In this document: positions 44,081 through 51,343 of the stretch, piece after piece
Position numbering within the stretch: position 1 is the first letter of the stretch
How the letters are laid out: each line of letters opens with the position of its first letter
Assembly: GCA_016718035.1 (NCBI GenBank)
Contig: JADKEK010000003.1
Coordinates: 487,323 to 551,322 of the forward strand
Source: Bacteroidota bacterium
GTDB taxonomy: Bacteria; Bacteroidota; Bacteroidia; Chitinophagales; BACL12
Direction of reading: 5' to 3'
DNA: 64,000 nt
The notes under the pieces: model-generated
Databases searched by the model: none
What the model was told of the DNA's origin: nothing
What the model saw: only the letters and a program-made list of their open reading frames with translations
Program-made: the position numbers and the translations under genes

Positions 44081-45742
44081 TTAATCATGTTGTACTATAC
44101 AACCGGTAGAAAATTGTTTGCCGGTTTTTATATCAGTAGCCGTAATTGCATACCATCCATTTGGTAAATTATGAACAGGAATACCATTCAGCATTAAATC
44201 AGCATCGTTTGTAGTTTGACTATACACCGGTTGTGCTGTTTGATTATAAATGGTAATCATTATTTCATTATTCATAGCATCATTAAATGTAAAATATAAT
44301 TGATTGTTTACCGGATTAGGATGAACAAACATATTATTTGCTTCCGTTGTAATGTCGTTTATGCCAACATTACAATATCCGGTTAATAATAAATTATTTA
44401 ATGCATTATTTACATTCAATCGTCCGTTGCTAACAGTGATGCCATTTAAATCGGATGCGAAATCGGTACCGTTTAAAATATATTGTTTCAACAACAAAGC
44501 CATATTAGCCGGATCAAATTGATAATCTTCAAAAAACTTAGGGCAGGCTGCGGCAAACAATAATGCTATTGTTCCGGTAACATGCGGTGCCGACATACTT
44601 GTGCCGGATTGTATTCCATAAGTGTTATCTAAAATGGTGGAATAAATCATAGTTCCCGGCGCGCCCAAATCAATTGTAGTTGCACCGTATCCTGCACCAA
44701 ATAAATTATCTGCTTTATCAGTATTGGTAACAGTAATTAAATATTCAGAAGTACATGCAGTTGGCATATCATAAACAACATCTACATTCACATAAGCATT
44801 TGCCGTAGAGCCAACACTTAATATGCCGACTTCACCGAGTGAGTCGAACATTGCACACCAAATGGGATAATCGGCAGGATTAGCAAAATCAATTCCAAAT
44901 GATGAATTAGTAGCAACTATATAAGCACCTTTTTCGCCGTTGCTGCTTTCATATAATTCACGCATTTCTAAAGCATAACTATATGAGGAAACAGCATCAG
45001 CTTCGTTGGTAACATTATATACCGGCATTATTTTCAAATTCCAATTAACTCCGGTTACACCAATATCATTGTTACCTTTTGCACCTGCAATTCCGCCAAC
45101 ATGTGTGCCATGAAATTTTTCAGGAACACTGTCGTTATTTGCGGTAGAATTCCAACCATGAAAATCATCAATATAACCATTGCCATCATCATCGATTAAA
45201 TTCTCAGGAATCTCGTTATAATTTTCCCAATATGTTAAATCCTCATGTATAAAATTAGCGCCTTCTCCGATTAACGCCACAACAATAGTATCGCCTAAAA
45301 CAGTTACACCACCGGTAGTTTTTTCCCAGGCCAAATCGGCATCAATATCAGCATCATTAATTCCACCTGTTGTGCCATCATTAAACATATTCCATTGTTG
45401 ATTAAACGACGGGTCGTTTGGTAATGATCGTTGCGCTGTAAAGTGATTAAACTGCACATTAGCAACATTAGGATGCATGTAAAGCGAGGATAATATTTTA
45501 TCTCCATTCATTACATTTTCATCATAATGCAACAACCAAATGTTTAATCTTTTGGAAACAGGTTTAATTATCGACAAATCAGATTGTATGGTGGCATTTA
45601 CTTCAGCAATTACCTGTTGTGGTGAAGCTGTTGGAAATAATTGTAAGATTATCTCCCCTTCCACCTGATTAGTTGTTTGTGCTGAAACTACCGCACTAAA
45701 TACAATCAGGAATAACGCACATTTTATTTTACCTAAAAACAT
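44081..45742 (-). CDS. Subtilisin-like (S8) secreted protein lacking the catalytic Asp, T9SS type A
   Basis: The 553-residue protein has a signal peptide (FSAVVSAQ), a propeptide-like segment (EVNATIQSDLSIIKPV), and an S8 domain at about 150-430. His211 (FHGTHVGGIAG), Ser382 (SGTSMSAPHVTG) and the oxyanion Asn279 (VATNSSFG) are intact. But the position normally held by catalytic Asp in V-A-V-I-D-x-G reads VALIGEG, so Asp is replaced by Gly159 with Glu160 next to it. A calcium-loop-like DDDGNGYIDD lies at 184-193. The type A tail has HPNPVNNQLYF and LPNGWYAITA. Activity is doubtful or depends on a substitute acid. It is upstream of recJ. Confidence 0.85.
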   Translation of the reverse strand: MFLGKIKCALFLIVFSAVVSAQTTNQVEGEIILQLFPTASPQQVIAEVNATIQSDLSIIKPVSKRLNIWLLHYDENVMNGDKILSSLYMHPNVANVQFNHFTAQRSLPNDPSFNQQWNMFNDGTTGGINDADIDADLAWEKTTGGVTVLGDTIVVALIGEGANFIHEDLTYWENYNEIPENLIDDDGNGYIDDFHGWNSTANNDSVPEKFHGTHVGGIAGAKGNNDIGVTGVNWNLKIMPVYNVTNEADAVSSYSYALEMRELYESSNGEKGAYIVATNSSFGIDFANPADYPIWCAMFDSLGEVGILSVGSTANAYVNVDVVYDMPTACTSEYLITVTNTDKADNLFGAGYGATTIDLGAPGTMIYSTILDNTYGIQSGTSMSAPHVTGTIALLFAAACPKFFEDYQFDPANMALLLKQYILNGTDFASDLNGITVSNGRLNVNNALNNLLLTGYCNVGINDITTEANNMFVHPNPVNNQLYFTFNDAMNNEIMITIYNQTAQPVYSQTTNDADLMLNGIPVHNLPNGWYAITATDIKTGKQFSTGCIVQHD

Positions 45743-45787
45743 ATCTCTTAGTAAATATACATAACATCAATCATTCGAACAAGGTTG

Positions 45788-46420
45788 TTATTTTACCCAA
45801 ACAGATGTACAAACATCGCTGGAAACCGAGTCGGCAATAATATAACTCCAAAACAACGAGTCGGCTGTCGGGTTCATAGTGGCAATTCCGGAAAAGGTAA
45901 CACCTGCCTTTGCGGTATCTAGCGTTAAAAACTGGTTAAATTGTCCAGAAACAGGTAAAGCAAAAATCGCCGATAGGCCCAAATTGCTGATATTGCCTAC
46001 TGTAACATTAAAATCCGGGCAATCACAATCTTGAACAAGTCCGATATATGCATAATTGCCCGACGTACAGGTATCAAAAGCATGCCAGTCCACCAAATAA
46101 TAATCGGTCAAAGGCAAAACCACTTCTACATTTCTGACTGCATTTGTCGCATTTCCGGCCTCATCCTGCACCGAATAGGTTACAGTATAAGCGCCGTAGC
46201 GATTTTCATCGACGGTATTATCTGTAAAAATCTCGTTCTCCAAATTGCAGGTATGGTTGTCAATAACTACAATTCCCTCATCTAGATAGGGTTCACCTCT
46301 AAAATGGGAAGTAGTGGGCGCTCCTACCAGGCTTATTACAGGCGATTCGGTATCCTGTTTGCTGCAGGAAGCCAAAACTACAAGTGAACTGAGTATTAAA
46401 AAGTTGCGAAATAGTAACAT
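45788..46420 (-). CDS. DUF5011-domain lipoprotein (paralogue of the upstream gene)
   Basis: The 210-residue protein has a lipoprotein signal (SSLVVLASC, Cys19). An immunoglobulin-like DUF5011 domain follows, ending YTVTYSVQDEAGNATNAVRNVEV near residue 100, then a C-terminal domain with Cys pairs (DTCTSGN, VQDCDCPDFNV) and ending VCTSVWVK. The ATG at 46420 is preferred over a TTG at 46441. It is similar in layout to the gene 90 bases upstream (46510-47211), suggesting tandem duplication. DUF5011 domains usually mediate binding in surface proteins. Confidence 0.75.
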   Translation of the reverse strand: MLLFRNFLILSSLVVLASCSKQDTESPVISLVGAPTTSHFRGEPYLDEGIVVIDNHTCNLENEIFTDNTVDENRYGAYTVTYSVQDEAGNATNAVRNVEVVLPLTDYYLVDWHAFDTCTSGNYAYIGLVQDCDCPDFNVTVGNISNLGLSAIFALPVSGQFNQFLTLDTAKAGVTFSGIATMNPTADSLFWSYIIADSVSSDVCTSVWVK

Positions 46421-46509
46421 CAACGGGTAATAAATGGGCAACTAAGGTAATAATATTAAAACAAAAGCCCCGAAATCAGTGTTTTCAGGGTTTTTAAATG
46501 CATTTTCAC

Positions 46510-47211
46510 CTATAATTTCACGAAAGTTGCTTCACAAGGCACCTCCGCAGCACCTTCGGTAACAGTGTAGTCCAATTCAAATTCAATAGTTCCTATTACG
46601 GCTGTGGTAATAACACCATCTGCATCGATATAAATTTCTGAGCCTTCCACATTAAAATTATCTACAATCAGCAAGTCATCAAGGTCGCCACTGAAAAACA
46701 CAGGAACATTTACATCTTCGTTAATATTGCCAAAATTGAAGAAAAGCAGTTCATTAACTTCGATACCCGCTGTAACCTCTACAATATAATCGTTGATTTC
46801 AAACTCAACATCTGCTTCGCCCAGCACTCCATCCCCATCTATATCACAAATTTCATTGACCTGATAACTGCCTAAATAGTTAGCACTTCCTACTACCACG
46901 CGCACAATGCGGGTTTCAACACCTGTATTGCCAGCTTCATCGGTAACGGTATAACTTACTTCGTACTCACCAATTTCATTTAAATTGATGGCTGAACTAT
47001 CCACCTTTACGTTGGCAGTAATATCGCCATCTTCATTGTCAGTAGCAGTATAACCAGGCTCTTCCCAGGTTTCACCAAGCACAATGTAGTAAGGAGAATC
47101 CCCCTCTAAAACAATAGTTGGCGTAGTAAGGTCTTCGGTGTTACACCCAGTAAAAATCGCAGTTCCAATAGCAACAACCACAATGGTCAACACTGAAAAT
47201 TTAGTCATCAT
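46510..47211 (-). CDS. DUF5011-domain lipoprotein
   Basis: This 233-residue protein has a signal ending AIFTGC, a DUF5011 domain with TWEEPGYTATDNEDGDI and EYEVSYTVTDEAGNTG, and a C-terminal domain of unknown type (CDIDGDGVLGEADVEFEIND, a calcium-loop-like stretch, then a beta-rich end VPCEATFVKL). The ATG at 47211 is preferred over a GTG at 47235. The gene is adjacent to and a likely paralogue of the downstream 45788-46420 gene. Confidence 0.75.
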   Translation of the reverse strand: MMTKFSVLTIVVVAIGTAIFTGCNTEDLTTPTIVLEGDSPYYIVLGETWEEPGYTATDNEDGDITANVKVDSSAINLNEIGEYEVSYTVTDEAGNTGVETRIVRVVVGSANYLGSYQVNEICDIDGDGVLGEADVEFEINDYIVEVTAGIEVNELLFFNFGNINEDVNVPVFFSGDLDDLLIVDNFNVEGSEIYIDADGVITTAVIGTIEFELDYTVTEGAAEVPCEATFVKL

Positions 47212-47266
47212 AGATAGTTTTTTTAAAAAGTTCACTAATAATTAAGGTATGAATATTTATTATTTA

Positions 47267-47274
47267 TACCTTTG
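47267..47274 (+). promoter_or_regulatory. -7 box of the small Lys-rich lipoprotein gene
   Basis: TACCTTTG, 37 bases before the ATG; no TTG at the usual distance. Confidence 0.45.
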
Positions 47275-47311
47275 CTGTCAAATATAATTCCAAAAATCAA
47301 AAACAAACAAT

Positions 47312-47656
47312 ATGAAAATCAAAATGTTATTTTTCGTAGTTGCTGCAGGCTTAGTTTTAGCCAGCTGTTCAGACAAAGAAGCGGCAACAAAAATCGCTGA
47401 TTTGGAAAAAGCTATGAAAGCTGCCGATAGCGCATGTTTAGCTGAAAAAACCATGTTAATGGATTCTATTATGAGCATGCAAACTGCTTTAACAGAAATG
47501 GAAGCTGCTAAAAACGCTGTTAGCTCAAATACAACCAAATCTTCTACTGTTAAGGTAACTACACCTGAGAAAAAAGTTACAGTAGGTTCAAAACCAACTG
47601 AAGGCAAAAAAGGAATGGAAGTAAAGAAACAAAAAACCCCTGCAGGCGGTAACTAA
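47312..47656 (+). CDS. Small lipoprotein with helical segment and Lys-rich tail
   Basis: The 114-residue product has a lipoprotein signal (AGLVLASC, Cys19). A helical segment of heptad-like Ala/Leu/Lys/Glu (EAATKIADLEKAMKAADSACL; LTEMEAAKNAV) follows and then a disordered basic tail (KVTTPEKKVTVGSKPTEGKK). It resembles a short coiled-coil (Lpp-like) lipoprotein, but there is no clear homology. It is divergent from the DUF5011 gene, with which it shares the intergenic region, and is followed by a strong terminator. Confidence 0.7.
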   Translation: MKIKMLFFVVAAGLVLASCSDKEAATKIADLEKAMKAADSACLAEKTMLMDSIMSMQTALTEMEAAKNAVSSNTTKSSTVKVTTPEKKVTVGSKPTEGKKGMEVKKQKTPAGGN

Positions 47657-47678
47657 TTTCTTACATCCTTATATCATT

Positions 47679-47708
47679 AAAAAACCCGCTTAAAAAGCGG
47701 GTTTTTTA
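47679..47708 (+). terminator. Terminator after the small lipoprotein gene
   Basis: Perfect stem AAAACCCGCTT / AAGCGGGTTTT, loop AA, followed by T-run. Confidence 0.9.
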
Positions 47709-47728
47709 TTTGTTAGTATTTAGTTTTT

Positions 47729-49072
47729 TTATTTATTAAATAACCGACCAGCAATCTCCTGGAAATATGTTGTATCCCATTTTTCCCTTATTTCGGGTAA
47801 CAATAATACGGCCGAAAGTACTTCATCCTGACGGCGATATTCTTTTAATGCTTCACTGTAAGGCAAATTACTAAAAGATACCATACTATACACCGGAATA
47901 AATTTATCAGGATAAGTTGCACTTACTTTTGCTGCTATTTGTTTTTTAAATTGAAAATCCGGATCGGCCACTAAATCTCTCATTTCAATAAAATTGAGTT
48001 TTGCCAAATCGGCTATTCCATCGCTATTTGGTTTGCGTGCAGTTTGATAGGCAGGTATCGTTTTTTCCCAATCGTCGCTGTAAGTATCCAACAATTCATT
48101 CAACACAGAACAATCTTCAAATCCGCAATTCATTCCCTGCCCGTAAAAAGGAATAATGGCATGGGCTGCATCCCCTATCAGCATTGTGTTTCCATGGCTC
48201 CATGGGAAACATTTAACAGTCATAAGTAAGCCTGTTGGGTTGGCAAAAAAGTCCTGATACAATGTTGGCATAATTTCCATCGCATCAGCAAAATAAGTGC
48301 GGAAAAATACTTCAACTTCTTTTTCCGTAGTTAGTGTTTTAAATGATTGTTCGCCATCGAGATTATAGAACAACGTACAAGTAAAACTACCATCCATATT
48401 AGGTAATGCAATCAACATAAAATTTTTGCGCGGCCAAATATGTAATGCATTTTTTTCGATGAGGAAAGAATTATCCGGACCTGCAGGAATAGTCAATTCT
48501 TTATAGCCATGTGCTTCATAAGTTTGTGAATAATCGAATCGGTCGGTTTTCATCATGGTATATCGCACCAAACTAAATGCACCATCGGCACCAATTATTA
48601 AATCAGGTTGCAATTTATAAGTACCCCCTTTATTGCCATCTTCCATCATGGCATAAGTACCGGCAAGGTCAGTTTCTAAAACACGCTGGTTAAAAATAAA
48701 CTTTATACCACTTGCTTCAGCAGCATCAATTAATGCAATATTTAAATCTCCTCTTGAAACAGAGTTGATAGCTTCTCCCGGTTTACCATATGGCTGAAAA
48801 TTTAGATTTCCCTGCATATCGTGAATCATACGACCGGGCATTTGAATTGCCATTTTTCTGATTTCGGCTTCCAGACCAACGCCAGCCAAACCTTTCCAAC
48901 CTCGTTCGCTGATGGCAAGGTTGATAGAGCGACCACCAGCAGCTCCGGTTTTCCTCAAATCGGGTCTTCTTTCATAAACGGTAACCTCATAACCACGTTT
49001 TTTGAGGTATAAACTCAAAAGCGAGCCTACCAGGCCTGCCCCCATAATTGCAATGTTTTTTACTGACTTCAT
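47729..49072 (-). CDS. kmo: Kynurenine 3-monooxygenase
   Basis: The 447-residue flavoprotein has the FAD-binding GAGLVGSLLSLYLKKRGY (11-28) and the KMO signature YERRPDLRKTGAAGGRSINLAISERG near residue 34-59. The second FAD motif is MLIGDAAHAIIPFYGQGMNCGFED near 300. It hydroxylates L-kynurenine to 3-hydroxykynurenine using NADPH and O2. The pathway continues with kynU, encoded nearby. The gene has a possible -7 box (TATTTTTG, 49095-49102). Divergent from the cytochrome c gene. Confidence 0.95.
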   Translation of the reverse strand: MKSVKNIAIMGAGLVGSLLSLYLKKRGYEVTVYERRPDLRKTGAAGGRSINLAISERGWKGLAGVGLEAEIRKMAIQMPGRMIHDMQGNLNFQPYGKPGEAINSVSRGDLNIALIDAAEASGIKFIFNQRVLETDLAGTYAMMEDGNKGGTYKLQPDLIIGADGAFSLVRYTMMKTDRFDYSQTYEAHGYKELTIPAGPDNSFLIEKNALHIWPRKNFMLIALPNMDGSFTCTLFYNLDGEQSFKTLTTEKEVEVFFRTYFADAMEIMPTLYQDFFANPTGLLMTVKCFPWSHGNTMLIGDAAHAIIPFYGQGMNCGFEDCSVLNELLDTYSDDWEKTIPAYQTARKPNSDGIADLAKLNFIEMRDLVADPDFQFKKQIAAKVSATYPDKFIPVYSMVSFSNLPYSEALKEYRRQDEVLSAVLLLPEIREKWDTTYFQEIAGRLFNK

Positions 49073-49094
49073 AAGTATTGATTAAACGCTTTGG

Positions 49095-49102
49095 CAAAAA
49101 TA
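49095..49102 (-). promoter_or_regulatory. Possible -7 box of kmo
   Basis: TATTTTTG on the minus strand, 22 bases before the ATG; no TTG at 19 bases. Confidence 0.35.
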
Positions 49103-49181
49103 AACCTATTTGCCACTTGTAAAAGATGATAAAACTCAAAGAGCAAAATTGTTCGTAAATTTCCGTGAAAATCAATTACTT

Positions 49182-49766
49182 ATGAGAAAAACAACCACTT
49201 ACCTGCTGTTTTTTGCTCTTTCAGGAATAGCACTTTACAGCTGCCAGGTAAAAACAGAACATGTTTCTGAAGAGGATCCCGCCTCAACATCAACTACAGA
49301 AGACCCGATTCAACGCGGTGCTTTTTTAGTTCAAGTTGGCGGATGTAACGATTGCCATACACCAAAAATGATGACCGACAAAGGTCCTGCATTTGATATG
49401 AGCAAGATGTTGTCGGGCCATCAGGCAAATATTCCAACGCCGGCTTACGACAAAGCCATCCTAACTGATTGGGTGCTGCTGCATCCACAGCTGACTGCTG
49501 CTGTGGGACCTTGGGGCGTTTCTTATGCTGCCAACCTTACACCACACGAAACCGGAATGGGCAACTGGACGGAAGCTAATTTTTTAAAAGCAATGAAAGA
49601 AGGCAAACATTTAGGTATGGACAATCAGCGACCAATTATGCCGCCTATGCCTTGGCAGGGATTAAGCATGTGGCCTGATGAAGATTTAAAGGCCGTTTTT
49701 GCTTATCTCAAATCTATTCCACCAATCGATAATTTGGTACCTGCCTATCAACCGGCAGCTATGTAA
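49182..49766 (+). CDS. Lipid-anchored c-type cytochrome
   Basis: The 194-residue protein has a lipoprotein signal (SGIALYSC, Cys21) followed by an acidic/serine-rich linker. The haem c motif is CNDCH at 55-59 (GAFLVQVGGCNDCHTPK). A likely axial Met lies in PIMPPMPW near 165. It should carry one haem on the periplasmic side of a membrane. It sits between kmo and kynU but is transcribed the other way, so a link to kynurenine oxidation is only positional. The ATG at 49182 gives the signal peptide; a start at 49110 would add a polar leader. Confidence 0.85.
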   Translation: MRKTTTYLLFFALSGIALYSCQVKTEHVSEEDPASTSTTEDPIQRGAFLVQVGGCNDCHTPKMMTDKGPAFDMSKMLSGHQANIPTPAYDKAILTDWVLLHPQLTAAVGPWGVSYAANLTPHETGMGNWTEANFLKAMKEGKHLGMDNQRPIMPPMPWQGLSMWPDEDLKAVFAYLKSIPPIDNLVPAYQPAAM

Positions 49767-49794
49767 TTTAATATAAACGAATAAATTATTTTGC

Positions 49795-49838
49795 GAGCAA
49801 TGCATCTTTAGGTAAAGATGTATTGCTCATTTTTTTTG
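49795..49838 (+). terminator. Terminator after the cytochrome c gene
   Basis: A 16-bp stem (GAGCAATGCATCTTTA / TAAAGATGTATTGCTC, one G-U pair) with a T-run downstream. Confidence 0.9.
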
Positions 49839-49841
49839 CAT

Positions 49842-51110
49842 TTATACTGCGTGAAAAATTTCCGCAAACCGATATACATCTTCAAATGTATTATATAAAG
49901 GAACAGGTGCAACACGAATTACATCCGGTTCACGCCAGTCGGCAATAACACCATTTTGAGTAAGTGCATCAAATGTTTTTTTTCCGTTTTCATTCATTAC
50001 AATTGACAATTGACATCCGCGTTGTGCAACATCTTCAGGCGTGATAATTTTAAAATCCTTTCTTTTTCCGTTGAGTAATAAAAATTCTAAATAGCCGGTT
50101 AATAATTTACTTTTTGCAATTAATTTATCCATGCCTACTTCATCGAAAATAGCTAATGATGCTCGGTGCGCAGCCATTGATAAAACCTGTGCATTACTCA
50201 TTTGCCAGCCGGCTGCTCCCTGTTGAGGGATAAATCCTTTTTGCATTTTAAATCTGGTTGATTCATCGTTGCCCCACCAACCACTTAATCGCGGAAGCAA
50301 ATTATTTTCTGCATGTTTTTCATGCACAAAAACACCACTTGTTCCGCCGGGGCCTGAATTTAAATATTTATACGAACACCAGGTTGCAAAGTCAACATTC
50401 CAATCGTGCAAATCCATTTTAACATTACCTGTTGCATGCGCTAAATCATAACCAACAACAATATCTGATGAACAATTTTTTGCGTGAGATGTAATTGTTG
50501 CCATATCAAATAACTGACCTGTATAATAATTTACACCACCAATCATGATAAGTGCTAATTCATCTTTATGCTCATCAATTTTCGCCAAAATATCTGCTGT
50601 GCGAATACAATTTTCGCCTTCACGAGGCATCAACTCTATAATAGCTTCGTTGGGATTATATCCATGAAATTTCACTTGATTTTCAACTGCATATTGGTCC
50701 GATGGAAATGCCATGTATTCCATCATAATTTTATTTCGTTTTGCTGTTGGACGATAAAAACTAATCATTAAAAGATTAAGATTTACCGTTAACGAATTCA
50801 TTACTACAACCTCTATAGGTTTTGCGCCAACTAACCGAGCGGTAGCATCCGTTAAAAAATGGTGGTAATACAACCATGGATTTTTCGCATGTAAATGTCC
50901 TTCCACACCTAAATTTTGCCAGTCGGTGAGTTCCTGTTCCAAATAGGCTCTGGTGCTTTTTGGTTGCAGGCCTAAAGAATTGCCGCAGAAATAAATCAGT
51001 GATTTTCCGTTCGCTGATGGAATATGAAACCGGTTGCGATAATCTTTCAGTTCGTCGGTGGCATCCAAATTAGCCGCAAATGCTGCTGTTGCCTGATAAG
51101 TGGTAGACAT
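49842..51110 (-). CDS. kynU: Kynureninase
   Basis: The 422-residue PLP enzyme has the kynureninase pattern: YFCGNSLGLQPKS near 40, the aldimine lysine Lys248 (CSYKYLNSGPGG), YDLAHATGNV near 221-230, and LSGWWGND near 275. It cleaves kynurenine or 3-hydroxykynurenine to anthranilate or 3-hydroxyanthranilate plus alanine. With kmo it makes 3-hydroxyanthranilate, a precursor of NAD. The -7 box TAACTTTG sits 4 bases before ATG. Start and stop are clear. Confidence 0.95.
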   Translation of the reverse strand: MSTTYQATAAFAANLDATDELKDYRNRFHIPSANGKSLIYFCGNSLGLQPKSTRAYLEQELTDWQNLGVEGHLHAKNPWLYYHHFLTDATARLVGAKPIEVVVMNSLTVNLNLLMISFYRPTAKRNKIMMEYMAFPSDQYAVENQVKFHGYNPNEAIIELMPREGENCIRTADILAKIDEHKDELALIMIGGVNYYTGQLFDMATITSHAKNCSSDIVVGYDLAHATGNVKMDLHDWNVDFATWCSYKYLNSGPGGTSGVFVHEKHAENNLLPRLSGWWGNDESTRFKMQKGFIPQQGAAGWQMSNAQVLSMAAHRASLAIFDEVGMDKLIAKSKLLTGYLEFLLLNGKRKDFKIITPEDVAQRGCQLSIVMNENGKKTFDALTQNGVIADWREPDVIRVAPVPLYNTFEDVYRFAEIFHAV

Positions 51111-51115
51111 GTTGC

Positions 51116-51123
51116 AAAGTTAA
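51116..51123 (-). promoter_or_regulatory. -7 box placed 4 bases before the kynU start codon
   Basis: TAACTTTG-CAAC-ATG on the minus strand: the same spacing as in the ABC-F gene and glyS. Confidence 0.55.
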
Positions 51124-51215
51124 TATTCCCAATTGTGAATTTTCGATAAGTTGTCTGCAATAACATGATTTTATGCGTAATGATATTACCAGACTTCTCC
51201 CAAATTGCTATCTGA

Positions 51216-51255
51216 TTCTAAGCGTTTCTAAGCGAGTTGAGCGGCTATTACCGCT
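51216..51255. repeat. Direct repeat and hairpin between kynU and the helicase gene
   Basis: TTCTAAGCG occurs twice (51216-51224 and 51226-51234), spaced one helical turn, followed by the inverted repeat AGCGG / CCGCT (51240-51255). It could be a regulator site for one of the two divergent genes. Confidence 0.4.
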
Positions 51256-51343
51256 TAAATAGTGAGCGCAATTCAACCATCATCTATTCCCCTTTATTTT
51301 TAATACTTTTACAGCGTTTAACCCTTAAAAATATTGAAATATC

